Origin: Ascaphus truei
Taxonomy: Eukaryota; Chordata; Amphibia; Anura; Ascaphidae
Assembly: GCA_036426205.1 (NCBI GenBank)
Contig: CM071567.1
Coordinates: forward strand, 295,419,752-295,483,751
Length of the DNA: 64,000 bases
Reading direction: 5' to 3'
The notes under the pieces are model-generated. The model searched no databases and was not told the DNA's origin. It saw only the letters and a program-made list of their open reading frames with translations. This document shows positions 32,377 through 41,878 of the stretch, piece by piece. The position numbers were made by a program, and so were the translations under genes. Numbering within the stretch: the stretch's first letter is position 1; each line of letters starts with the position of its first letter.

Positions 32377-32500
32377 CAGGGGCGCACAAACTTTTTTTGC
32401 GGTGCCCCCCTGCCTTACCTTCTCCGTTGGCCGCCCCTTCCTTACCTCACGCAGCGCCAAATGAAACCGCAGGGTCGTGTGATGTCACGTCATGTGACCC
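32377..32500. mobile_element. hAT MITE fragment
   Basis: Left end CAGGGGCGCACAAACT followed by the GC-rich start of the family seen complete at 38511. The right end is not found. Confidence 0.5.
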
Positions 32501-32996
32501 ACAGTGCCATTTATTGCAATATATAATATATAACCAGTTAGAGTCTAATGAAATCTACAATTCTACGTTAAACCAGCACTTTCGAACCAGGGGTTCAGTG
32601 GAGCCGAGCCACACTATGTTTTAGCTCTGAATTGAGATTCGCACAGTTTTAGTTGCTGGTGTTTCAGCTCCGATTTCACGCTGAGATTGGAGCTGTTCTT
32701 CCTGTTGACATTCACTCCTACTAGTAACTTGGTTTTCACCTTCAGGCCCCTATCTGGTACTCAGAAAAATAATTACAGAGGGTTGATCCTCTCGATCCGT
32801 TTGTGGCCATGATATGTGGCTGTGGTTGAAGAGGACACCAATTACAAAGTCCTTGTGTTTGGTGTAGATAACCAGTGTCTCTTACAGTGTGTGCTTTATT
32901 CAGCGCGCTTTAGTCGCTTGTGGAGGACTTTTTCCAAGCAAAGTCTTTCTATAATGTGCTAAGCTTCCTCAACTCTGCAAAGTACTGAAAGGCAAT
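32501..32996. other. Unassigned sequence
   Basis: Nothing recognised before the hairpin-rich zone. Confidence 0.5.
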
Positions 32997-33251
32997 TCTC
33001 GCCACTTTCCCGCCTAAAAAGCCTATCCGTATTCAGAAAGGGGCCAGAAAGTGGCGAGATTAAAAAAAAACGCCAGTTTGGCTGGCGTTTTTTTTTTTTC
33101 CGCCGATGGCGGGGCGAGAAGGCACTTTCCGCCTAAAAATCCAACTTTTTCCGCCACGCTGTATTCTAGTAGAGGCGAGTAGCTAAGCGGAGCTATTCGC
33201 CTCTCTAGAATACCGTTTTGCTGGCGGATCAGCCACGCAAGAAAAAGTTGG
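32997..33251. repeat. Cluster of small hairpins at the left edge of the palindromic element
   Basis: Inverted pairs: CTCGCCACTTTC with GAAAGTGGCGAG (32997-33058), AACGCCAGTTTGGCTGGCGTT (33069-33090), GTATTCTAG..GAGGCGA with its inverse (33171-33213), and AACTTTTTCCGCCACGC with its inverse over about 33144-33250. They are nested or adjacent. Confidence 0.75.
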
Positions 33252-33547
33252 CAAGTTGCTGCTCAGAGGCAGCGGATGAGTGGCGGATCGGCACTTAGAA
33301 AAAATTCAGTCCTTTTTCCTGGCTGGGATTGATGCCGGGGGTCTCCGGAGCTGACACCATTAATACCAGCACCGAACCCCCCCGGCATGCATCCGAGGCA
33401 GGAAAAATGCATTTAAAGGCTAACCGCTAAGGTAATGAAGGGGTTAAACAGCCGTGCCAGCTTTATTGTGGGTAGCGGGGGTGGGTGAAGGGGGTATTTG
33501 GCCCTTGATGTTTGTTTAGGGCTTGCGGGGGTGTTGCGGGTGCACTT

Positions 33548-33598
33548 AACCCCTTCACGACAGTAGCGGTTAATACCGCTACGGTCATGAAGGGGTTA
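33548..33598. repeat. 51-bp AACCCCTT...AAGGGGTT palindrome, copy 1
   Basis: Arms AACCCCTTCACGACAGTAGC and the inverse. The same module, with small changes, lies at 33914-33964, 36496-36546 and 36829-36871; a half module is at 33425-33446. It sits in the middle of a wider inverted repeat (33465-33690). Confidence 0.85.
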
Positions 33599-33805
33599 AG
33601 GCCTCCCGCTACCCACCCGCAAGCCCTAAACGACCACCGTTGGGGCTAATACCCCCTTCACCCACCCCCACTACCCACAATAATAAAAAATACACACACC
33701 AGCCCCATGGGCACAATGACTATTATCCACAAATGGATAATACCATCGGATACCATTTAAAATACATACACAACAATAAAGACATTAAATACATGTAGCA
33801 CTCAC

Positions 33806-33868
33806 CCATGTGCGGCTGCCACGATGAAGGCCATCCTCCTCTTCATCCTGCCCATGTCCACTCCGCTG
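33806..33868 (-). other. Exon-like segment of 63 nt, left arm
   Basis: On the minus strand it is preceded by a pyrimidine-rich tract ending TTTTGCAG and followed by GTGAGT. The 63 nt are open in phase 0 and would encode 21 residues ending EEEDGLHRGSRTW. The right-arm copy (36592-36654) has the same boundaries. Splicing is inferred. Confidence 0.45.
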
Positions 33869-33913
33869 CTGCAAAACAGACACAAGAATAAAACATCCAA
33901 TGTAATGTCCCCT

Positions 33914-33964
33914 AACCCCTTAATCACCATAGCGGTTATTAACCGCTACAGTTATTAAGGGGTT
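33914..33964. repeat. 51-bp palindrome, copy 2
   Basis: AACCCCTTAATCACCATAGC plus its inverse around GGTTATTAACC. Mirror of copy at 36496-36546 in the other arm. Confidence 0.85.
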
Positions 33965-34202
33965 AACCCACCATCACCCACATACCCTCCCCCACTAACC
34001 CCCCAACCCCTGAGGCCTAACCACCCTCACCCAATACCCACAGGGGAGTCCTACCAAATACCATTGGGGCCAATACCCCCTCCCCCAGCACATACAGTAC
34101 AATAATGTGCCAAATAACTATTATCCACATAGGGATAGTACATTATTTGGCCATTATTAAACACATTAAATACCGTAATAAAATAAATAAAATTCTACTA
34201 AC

Positions 34203-34237
34203 CTCATCAATAAGAAGGCTCCGTCGCCAGCATCATC
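34203..34237 (-). other. Second exon-like segment, left arm
   Basis: 35 nt on the minus strand between CCCCAAG and GTTAGT; identical segment in the right arm at 36227-36261. The upstream acceptor is weak and the phase does not join to the 63-nt segment in its GHGQ frame, so this is tentative. Confidence 0.25.
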
Positions 34238-34990
34238 CTTGGGGTCCGGTGCCAAAATAATAAATAGCCAATACATCTCAATTACATTAACATAACAATG
34301 AACCCCTTAATCACCTTATCGGGTACTAACCTCAAAGGTAGTTAAGGGTTGAAGCCATCCTAATGAATTAAAAACCAATTTCCTACACAAATCTCATGTA
34401 ATCATTCAATCTGAAGCCTCAAATGCCACTTAAAACATTGCATTTACAGTGTATACATGTAGCATAACATGTAAACTACATGTACACGCTGCAAATCAAT
34501 GTTAACAATACAGTAATCCAACTCAAATAGCCTGACATCACAAGAACTATATTATGTAAGCAAATAAAGTCACCATCAATGAATAAACACACATGAATTA
34601 CATCCCTAAACAATTAAAATACCATCCATACCAATTACACAATTAACTATAGCTATCGTAACAGAGAACAAGTTCAAAACATACAAAAAAGGACACCAAC
34701 AATTACAATATACTAAAGCAAGCCTCTCATAACCTACAGTACAGCATAAAGCCCAAAACTTACATCTCTGTAATAATTAAAATACATTAAAACACATCTA
34801 TGCATAGCAGCATAGCCACAATCATTTACAATACAGAAAATCAAGCTTTAACAACACTATCATTCTTACCCTGTATGTATAATCTCTCTAGACATATAAC
34901 ATCATAATAGAGTGGCAAGAATGATATGCATAAAAAATAAATGAACACATGAAAAAGCAAAAAAAAAACACAGGAAAAATACATTTCTAT

Positions 34991-35257
34991 TTATACTTCA
35001 ACTTGCCCCACCACTCCGTTGATCAGCTTACTCACGAACCAATCCATGAACAGGAACCCATAAAATAAAATAAAAAACCATAAAATAATAATCATGAAAA
35101 TAATAAAACACGACAATCCAGGGTCTTCTAGTTGTAATCCATCTTCATCTGTATTTTCCTTACTTCTCCGGGGTCTCTTGCCGTCCGGTGCCACGCCCGG
35201 TCTTCTTTCTTCAGTAGGAGGTCTTCCTCCTCGGTTTGGGTCAAAATGAGACGACAT
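34991..35257 (-). CDS. Small single-pass membrane protein encoded in the palindrome centre
   Basis: 88 codons from ATG 35257, lying wholly in the unique centre. Residues 1-47 are hydrophilic and charged, with a basic KRPRR (27-31) and acidic TDEDG (36-40) patch. Residues 48-70 are strongly hydrophobic (LSCFIIFMIIILWFFILFYG) and should span a membrane, followed by a short tail. I know no family for it. The start codon is 10-20 nt below a TTTAAA box and a CRE (TGACGTCA). Minus-strand transcription would run into the left arm, where the exon-like segments lie on the same strand. It may be a real first exon or a chance frame. The acidic 'DEDGL' resembles the DEDEDGLH of the arm segment. Confidence 0.4.
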   Translation of the reverse strand: MSSHFDPNRGGRPPTEERRPGVAPDGKRPRRSKENTDEDGLQLEDPGLSCFIIFMIIILWFFILFYGFLFMDWFVSKLINGVVGQVEV

Positions 35258-35571
35258 AGGCTTTTAAAGGCCTATGACGTCACTTTTGTCATATGGTTCC
35301 CACGGCCCTGATTGGGCCGTGAAAACATGTGTTTTGGCCGATGTAAAAAAAAAATGATGTCGTCACTTAAAGGCAATGACAGCACAGCCAATCAGAATGG
35401 CTTTGCTTCAATTGCCTGTAAGATGACGTCATGAAAAGACACATGGCCGGACTCACATGGTACGGCAGCCAATCAGAGTGTGGGAAGTCTATCCCTACTC
35501 TGATTGGTTCAAGTACCATGTGACAGAGGCTTGGGGAAGAACGGATATGACGTCATTGAAAGCTGTCTGTA
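35258..35571. promoter_or_regulatory. Candidate bidirectional promoter with CRE and CCAAT motifs
   Basis: TGACGTCA-type CRE octamers occur near 35275, 35423 and 35549. CCAAT/ATTGG boxes appear near 35312, 35390, 35469 and 35503, and a TTTAAA lies at about 35263-35268. Inverted subrepeats pair 35454-35483 with 35494-35523 (CACATGGTAC...CCAATCAGAG) and about 35370-35378 with 35410-35418. The arrangement is roughly symmetrical and faces both arms. Confidence 0.5.
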
Positions 35572-36226
35572 TATGCTCTAGTAGGAGATATGCATACAGG
35601 GTAAGAAATGATAGTGTGTTTTAAAGCTTGATTTTCTATATTGTAAATGATTGTGGCTATGCGCTATGCATAGATTGTGGTTAAATGATTTATTATTACA
35701 GAGATGTAAGTTTTGGGCTTATGCTGTATGTAGGTTATAGAGAGGCTTTGCTTTAGTATATTGTAATTGTTGGTGTCCTTTTTTGTATGTTTTGAACTTG
35801 TTCTCTGTTACGATAGCTATAGTTAATTGTGTAATTGGTATGGATGGTATTTTAATGTTTAGGATGATTGTAATTCATGTGTGTTTATCTATTGATGGTG
35901 ACTTTATTTGCTTACATAATATAGTTCTTGTGATGTCAGGCTATTTGAGTTGGATTACTGTATTGTTAACATTGATTTGCAGCGTGTACATGTAGTTTAC
36001 ATGTTGCTACATGTATACACTGTAAATGCATGTTTTAAGTGGCATTTGAGGCTTCAGATGAATGATACATGAGATTGTGTAGGAAATGGTTTTAATTCAT
36101 TAGGATGGCTTCAACCCTTAACTACCTTTGAGGTTAGTACCCGATAAGGTGATTAAGGGGTTCATTGTTATGTTAATGTAATTGAGATGTATTGGCTATT
36201 TATTATTTTGGCAACGCGACCCCAAG

Positions 36227-36261
36227 GATGATGCTGGCGACGGAGCCTTCTTATTGATGAG
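36227..36261 (+). other. Second exon-like segment, right arm
   Basis: 35 nt between CCCCAAG and GTTAGT, identical to 34203-34237. Tentative for the same reasons. Confidence 0.25.
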
Positions 36262-36495
36262 GTTAGTAGAATTTTATTTATTTATTACGGTATTTAGTGT
36301 TTAATAATGGCAAAATAAGTATTATCCCATGTGGATAATAGTTATTTGGCACATTATTGTACTGTATGTGCTGGGGGAGGGGGTATGGCCCCCCTGTATG
36401 TGGGTTTAGGACTCCCCTGTGGGTATTGGGTGAGGGTGGTTAGTCCTCAGGGGTGGGGGGGTTAGTGGGGGAGGGTATGTGGGTGATGGTGGGTT

Positions 36496-36546
36496 AACCC
36501 CTTAATGACTGTAGCGGTTAATAACCGCTGTGGTGATTAAGGGGTT
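36496..36546. repeat. 51-bp palindrome, copy 3
   Basis: Right-arm partner of copy 2, with AACCCCTTAATGACTGTAGC and inverse. Confidence 0.85.
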
Positions 36547-36591
36547 ATGGACATTACATTGGATGTTTTAATTATTGTGTCTGTTTTGCAG

Positions 36592-36654
36592 AAGCGGATG
36601 GGCCATGGGCAGGATGAAGATGAGGATGGCCTTCATCGTGGCAGCCGCACATGG
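36592..36654 (+). other. Exon-like segment of 63 nt, right arm
   Basis: Acceptor TGTCTGTTTTGCAG precedes it and donor GTGAGT follows. Phase 0, 21 codons, KRMGHGQDEDEDGLHRGSRTW-like (listed in parts: KRMGHGQ, DEDEDGL, HRGSRTW). Several arm-to-arm differences in this frame are conservative (Asp/Glu), weakly favouring coding. A second frame starting MGRMK is also open to the GTGAGT. Confidence 0.45.
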
Positions 36655-36828
36655 GTGAGTGCTATATGTATTTAATGTCTTTATTGTTGTGTATGTATTT
36701 TAATTGGACAACTGCACTATTATCCATTTGTTGATAATAGTAATGTTGCCCATTACTGTATTGTATGTTGTGTATTGCTGCTATGTTTATTGGGGGCATT
36801 TGTCCCCAATAAACATGCTATTATGCGT

Positions 36829-36871
36829 TAACCCCTTCATTACCTTAGCGGCTATCCGCTATGGTAATGAA
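36829..36871. repeat. Shortened AACCCCTT palindrome, copy 4
   Basis: AACCCCTTCATTACCTTAGC with an inverse lacking the last bases. A separate hairpin, ATGTTTATTGGGGG with its inverse, lies just left at 36783-36816. Confidence 0.75.
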
Positions 36872-36904
36872 GCAGCATTAATGTATTTTAATAATATTGT
36901 GCGG

Positions 36905-37168
36905 GAGCAGGGGGCCCCCTGAGCTGAACCGCATTTATTTGTGGCTCAGAGACCCCCTGCTTCCCGAGTTACAGGCCCCGGTTTGGGGCATCGGTTACAG
37001 TGTGGACGCCATGTTTGTTGCGGGCACGTAGCGTATGGGACGCTATAAACATGGCGGCGACACTGCCCATCCGATCACACATACCGGGGCCTGCAACTCG
37101 GGAAGCAGGGGGTCCCTGGTCCACAAGGTGATGCGTTTCAGCTCGGGGGACCCCCTGCTCACTGTACA
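36905..37168. repeat. Inverted module with AGCAGGGGG tips
   Basis: The left half (AGCAGGGGGCCCCCTGAGCT ... TTCCCGAGTTACAGGCCCCGG) is repeated inverted on the right (CCGGGGCCTGCAACTCGGGA ... GACCCCCTGCT). The middle holds a further hairpin (GCCATGTTT.. with ..AAACATGGC, about 37008-37055). Confidence 0.85.
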
Positions 37169-37261
37169 GTATTATTAAATAAATATTCATGCTGCTTCGC
37201 TACCGTAGCAGATACCCTGTAAGGTAAGGAACGAGTCTTTATTGATATGTGTGTTTTATTC

Positions 37262-37528
37262 ATAGTGTAGATGTGCAGAGGGTCTCCGGAGCTGAAGCGC
37301 TTTTGTTTTAGGTCCGGGGCCCCCATGCTTCCCCAGATACAGACCGCTTTAGGGGGTGCCGGTATGCCTCTGCTTTGTTTACATGCCGCGGTCACGTGAT
37401 CGGGACCTTAAAATGCAGAGGGATACCGGCACCTCATAAAAGGGCCTGTATCTCGGGAAGCAGGGGGTCCCCAGACCTGAAACCAATGCGGTTCAGCTCC
37501 GGAGACCCCCTGCACATGTACACTATGA
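37262..37528. repeat. Second inverted module with GGTCTCCGGAGCTGAA tips
   Basis: The left half (TGCAGAGGGTCTCCGGAGCT ... GGGTGCCGGTATGCCTCTGC) is mirrored on the right. The centre is near CCGCGGTCACGTGATCGG at 37386. It shares text with the 36905-37168 module and with 33335-33395. Confidence 0.85.
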
Positions 37529-37559
37529 ATAAAAGTTGTTTTAAAAATAATTTTTATTA

Positions 37560-37830
37560 TGCTGATGTTTGCGCCGAGAGAGCAGCGGATATCTCTCTGC
37601 TGCAAACACAACTCGGCAGGGGACGGCTTCTCGGCAGTTTCTCGCCATGCAGCCGTCCCGCCACCGTTTACACGCCTTTTCATCAAATGGTGGTGGCGCA
37701 TTCATTCCCCAGGGATTCGCCCCTTACAGCATACAGCCAGTTTAACACGCCAAAAACATGGCTAATTGCTAAACTGGCTAATGCATTTTTCTCTGCTTAC
37801 TGCATGAGGCCCTTAGTGTGGTATTAATAT
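37560..37830. repeat. Hairpin-rich flank right of the palindromic element
   Basis: Small inverted pairs include AGAGAGCAG with CTGCTGCAAAC-side text (37575-37605), GCCACC with GGTGGTGGC (37671-37697), and AGCCAGTTTA with TAAACTGGCT (37735-37781). It may be the element's true right terminus. Confidence 0.5.
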
Positions 37831-37854
37831 ATATGTGGTAATGTTTGGGGTTTC

Positions 37855-38460
37855 TCAGGGCTTGTTGGGTTTCTGTGTGTTATTTACTCGCTTGACAACA
37901 AGATTTTTCACGCATTCTGCGAACTCTTCTGTCCCTTCCATAAGGTGACCTCTGTCATGTGGGTCAGTATCATTGATCCCGGGCGGTTCAACTTTGGCAT
38001 AGTTTTCATCAACACTGATTGACTCCTGTGTCATCTTTCTTTGGCAGTCGGTAGACTTAGTCTTGGGCCTCTCTTCTCGATGCATTCTTTAACTATCCTG
38101 CCCGCTTCTCCCATGCGAGGGGAAGTCCCAAGTGATGTCTGGTGGGATATCTCTGGTACAGTAGCACCATCTTGAAGCTTCTTCAGTACCAGGGGACCCT
38201 ACAACTTCCTTATCCATCACGGTCTTCCCTGCATAAAGCACGACCCCATTATCAGTAGAGAAGTCATTTGTGCCTGCTTCAGGATCCTTACTGTAAATTC
38301 CAGTACATCAATCATGTTGTAGTTCTCCTCACACATAAACGTTTACCATGGCCTCTCTTTTTTTGCAGTTGGAAAACCTGTATTCTTGTGCCTTTTGCCT
38401 TTTCAAAGACAAGTAGCCAACCAAAGGTGCATCTTTAAATACTGTTCTGCCTCATGCTAG
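37855..38460 (-). pseudogene. Degenerate coding-like segment of unknown origin
   Basis: On the minus strand, a frame with two stops reads 'FKDAPLVGYLSLKRQKAQEY' at about 38440-38380, then 'IYSKDPEAGTNDFSTDNG' and 'VVLYAGKTVMDKEVVGSPG'. A 76-codon open frame (38085-37855) follows in another phase with 'INDTDPHDRGHLMEGTEEF'. Composition is protein-like rather than repeat-like, and there are no introns. It could be a processed pseudogene or a retroelement gene remnant. I do not recognise the family. Confidence 0.35.
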
Positions 38461-38510
38461 CCAAAGATATGAACAACAACTACAAGGGGAGCATTAAGAA
38501 CCCTCTATTT

Positions 38511-38782
38511 CAGGGGTGCACAAACTGGGGGTACGGCAGTTACAGAGGTCCCATGCTCTCCCCCAAAGCATTAAAATGTAATGCCGGGGGCCGCGCGAGC
38601 CCCATGTAACTAACTTACCTTGGCTTCAAGTGATGCGTCATCATAGTAACCCGGCATCAAATGACGCCACGGGGTCACGTGACCCCACTGCGTCATTTGA
38701 CGCCTGAGCGGAGCGGGGGGGAGGCACAAACAGGGGAGGAAAGCAGGCAGGGGGCGCAGGGGGAAAAAATTGTGCACCCCTG
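38511..38782. mobile_element. hAT-type MITE
   Basis: Ends CAGGGGTGCACAAACTG and 'ttgtgcacccctg' are inverted. Flanking 8-mers CTCTATTT and CTCTATTA differ at one base. Same family as 4697-4993 and 39606-39867. Confidence 0.9.
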
Positions 38783-38790
38783 CTCTATTA

Positions 38791-39597
38791 AGTGAAATAG
38801 TGAATACAATGTAAGTGTAAATGGAAAAAAAATGACACCAGTGTTGCACATGATAAACACTATAATAATAGTAATGATTAAACAAAATAAGACCGTGACA
38901 ACAACGAATAAGAACATCTTCAATCTTCTTTCTCGGGCACCAAAAAGGAAAAAAGTCAACAACACTGAGAATGCAAAACTGTGGGGATGTCGAATTATTG
39001 TTAATTAAACAGACACAACATCTTTTATTTCTAGCAAGAGGGTCACATCTATGTACATTTGCACTGGTTTTGAATGCTTTCGCGATCCCACAAAATATAG
39101 TACTTCACCTTTCAATTCAGTTTAGCATATGCATTAGGAATTTTATATTCTAATGTCATAAAGAAGTTAGAATGTAGTGCTTCAGATGCAATAAAATGTT
39201 AGGCTTAGTCAGGACAGAGTGGTAAATCTGAGGATGTAATACGTCCCTTATTCTGATCTCCTCAATGAGGGAAGAAAATTGAAGAAAATTAAAGGGTATT
39301 GCAAAACAGCTGAAATGATAGGTGGGTTGTTAGGTAGGTGTTAAAAAGAGATTAGTTTCTCTAGATGTGTTTATGTTAGGACAAAAGAAGGTTAGGGCTG
39401 TATATGATGAGAGTACTTTGATTGCCTTAAGTGGATTGGCATAGTAGGACAATTTTTTTTTTTACTTGGCGATGCTGAGTGCCATCAACTATAACTGTAA
39501 TAGAGCCCCTGGGAATTCAGAAAAATGTTATTTATTTGGAGAATAGCATGTATATGTATCAGGACTGGTGTCTCGTTTGTTCATTTGATATTAGATA
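38791..39597. other. Unassigned sequence
   Basis: About 800 bp with nothing recognised. Confidence 0.5.
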
Positions 39598-39605
39598 GTC
39601 TAACG

Positions 39606-39867
39606 CAAAGGTGCACAAACTTGGGACATGGCGCTTACAGAGGGCCCACGCTCTTCCCCAAAGCATTTAATTTAAGTTCTGGGGGGCACTCGAGACCTCT
39701 GTATGCCTCACTTACCTTGTCTTCAGTGGTTTCTGGCGACATGTCGCCATGGCACCGCGGCGTCCAATGACATAACGTCAGGAGATGCCAGACAAAATGT
39801 AAGAGAGCAGTAGGCAGTGGGGGAAAGCAGGCAGGGGGTTGCAGACTAGTAAATTTGTGCACCCCTG
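39606..39867. mobile_element. hAT-type MITE
   Basis: Left end CAAAGGTGCACAAACT, right end 'ttgtgcacccctg'. Duplications GTCTAACG and GTTTAATG match at 6 of 8, both differences being C/T. Confidence 0.82.
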
Positions 39868-39877
39868 GTTTAATGCA

Positions 39878-40050
39878 TTGGTGTTAAACTCCAGTCCTCA
39901 ATACCCCCAACAGGTTAGGTTGTAAGAATATCCCTGCTTCAGCACAGGTGATGCAGTCTGAGTCACTGATTGAACCACCCATGCTGAAGCTGGGATATCC
40001 TTAAAACCTGACCTGTTGGGGGGTCTTGAGGACTGGAGGTGAGCACCACT
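39878..40050. mobile_element. Palindromic hAT MITE, diverged copy
   Basis: Inverted halves with AACTCCAGTCCTCAA left and TTGAGGACTGGAGGT right, and 'atatccctgcttcagcacagg' in the arm. It lies only about 10 bp from the preceding MITE. Confidence 0.8.
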
Positions 40051-40384
40051 AGTCTACTGCAGCAACTCACCCCACAAATAAAAGAATACAAATAATTTCA
40101 GGAGTATCCCAGATGACATCCCTTTTCTCCCCACCTGGCACTATCTGCTGGAATCTCCTGGTTCCCCACCTGGCACTATCTGCTGTAATCTCCTGGTTCC
40201 AATGCTTCTTTGCTTTGGCCAACTCAAGGTTCTTTTTATTGATTCATTCACATGCAATGACATTGTTGCTGGCCATACTATCATCCCAGTCATGTTGGCA
40301 GTACAGCAAATAACAAAGAACCAGAAGTAAAACTAGGATGCAAGGTTCCAAAAAAAGAAATCTAAACAAATCTGAATGTATGTA

Positions 40385-41455
40385 TGTATATATGTCTTTA
40401 TTTATATAGCGCCATTAATTTACATAGCGCTTCACATTAATAATACATGTGACAATCATATAAATAACAAATAATACAAATAAAAGATCATGGGAATAAG
40501 TGCTTCAGTCATAAAAGTAACATTTAGGTAAAGGAATCCCTGCTCCGAAGAGCTTACAATCTAATTGGTTGGAGGAACAAACAGATACAGTAGGAGGGCA
40601 TACTGGTAGGTGTGCCTGCAAGGGGCCAAGCTTTATGTATCAGGTATATAGTGTTAGCCACGGAGCTACTCATATGCTTCATTAAGCAAGTGTGTTTTAA
40701 GGTGAGTCTTAAAGGTGAATAGAGAGGGTGCTAGTCGGGTATTGAGGGGAAGGGCATTCTAGAGGTGTGGGGCAGTTATTGAGAAAGGTTTAAGGTGGGA
40801 GATGGCTTTAGATACAAAGGGCGTAGAGAGAAGACATCCTTGAGCGGAACACAAGAGTCGGGATGGTGCATAGCGAGAAATTAGGTCTGAGATGTAAGGA
40901 GGGGCAGAAGTGAGTAAAGCTTTAAAAGTGAGGAGGAGAATTGAGTGTGTGATACAGGATTTGAAAGAACGCCAGGAGAGGGATTTCAGGAGGGGAGACG
41001 CTGAGACAGATTTAGGAAAGAGTAGAGTGATTCTGGCAGCAGCGTCTAGGATAGATTGTACGGGAGACAGGTGAGAGGCAGGAAGCCAGGACAGCAGGAG
41101 GTTACAGTAATCGAGACGTGAGAGAATGAGGGCCTGTGTCAGAGTTTTAGCAGTCGAGCAACAGAGGAAAGGGCGTATCTTTGAAATATTGCGGAGGAAA
41201 AAGCGACAGGTTTTAGATACGTTTTGAATGTGAGAGGAGAAAGTGAGAGAGGAGTCGAGTGTGACCCCTGGGCAGCGTGCTTGGGCTACTGGGTGTATGA
41301 CTGAACTTCCAACAGTAATGTGGAAGGAGGTAGTGGGATCAGGTTTGGGAGGAAGTATGAGAAGCTCTGTTTTTGCCATGTTAAGTTTGAGTCGGCGGAG
41401 GGCCATCCAGGATGATATCGCATTGAGACATTCAGAAACTGAAATAGCACACATT
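40385..41455 (-). mobile_element. L2 LINE fragment, 3' half
   Basis: A minus-strand open frame of 231 codons (41454-40759) carries the post-RT part of ORF2: 'GVTLDSSLTFSSHI', 'ILSRLDYCN', 'AARITLLFPK', 'LTSAPPYISDLI' and 'LKPFSITAPHLW'. It is followed by the 3' UTR ('ttagattgtaagct', 'gaagcgctatgtaaat') and a (CATA)n tail at about 40375-40390. It is open, with no stops over this length, unlike the L2 at 3.7-7.5 kb. The RT catalytic domain is missing (5' truncation at about 41455). Confidence 0.88.
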
Positions 41456-41464
41456 GTTACATAA

Positions 41465-41878
41465 GGAGCCTAATATGTTAGGGTGCCTACTTACAGCTGC
41501 GGCCAGCTTTATTGCAGCATTGGCCCGTCTTGTCCTGCGGCTGTTTTCGGGCTGGCGCCGAACTTGGCCGAGCGCCAGTCGCATCTTCCCCTCCCCCTTC
41601 CCTTCCCCTCGCGACCCCCTGGCTGCGCTCCACAATGGCACAACGCGCACAACGCTCGCTCGCGCGTATGCTCGCATACCCCCCTTACCTCGCCTACCCC
41701 TTCGGGGATGCCTGGCGTCTTCGGGGATGCCTGGCGTCTTCGGGGATGCCTGGCGTGCGAGACCGGCGCCCGGATGACGCGCGGCACGCGGCGGGAAAAA
41801 AAATTGCCGCGTCTGCCCGCACATTGTGGTGGCGGCCGCATAAGAATAAAAGCGGCCGCCAGTATAACATCCTATTTG
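41465..41878. mobile_element. GC-rich element bordering the L2
   Basis: Ends look inverted: CTGCGGCCAGCTTTATTG left, CTGGCGGCCGCTTTTATTC on the right when reverse-complemented. CpG-rich throughout, with overlapping open frames in several phases typical of GC-rich non-coding DNA. Contains a 19-bp triplet repeat. Confidence 0.55.
41700..41756. repeat. 19-bp tandem repeat, three exact copies
   Basis: CTTCGGGGATGCCTGGCGT three times without change. Confidence 0.95.

Larger units (their letters stand above)
33708..34900 (-). repeat. Left arm of the large palindrome
   Basis: The reverse complement of this arm reads collinearly with 35572-36754, for example GGTTTTAATTCATTAGGATG-type text, AACCCTTAACTACCTTTGAG and CCCCAAGGATGATGCTGGCG. 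Differences are substitutions and 1-10 bp indels. Confidence 0.9.
35572..36754 (+). repeat. Right arm of the large palindrome
   Basis: Inverted counterpart of 33708-34900. The same gene-like order is read outward from the centre on the plus strand. Confidence 0.9.
33325..37528. mobile_element. Large nested-palindrome (fold-back) element
   Basis: Two arms of about 1.19 kb (33708-34900 and 35572-36754) are inverted copies with only scattered differences and small indels, around a roughly 670-bp unique centre. Outside the arms, further inverted modules continue on both sides: about 33465-33690, 36905-37168 and 37262-37528. It has no transposase that I recognise. True ends and target duplication were not identified, so the limits are approximate. 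It may be a composite of several fold-back elements. Confidence 0.8.

Noticed and set aside
36704..36922. 72-codon plus-strand frame after the right-arm exon-like segment
   Set aside because: It crosses hairpin modules and is not matched in the left arm.
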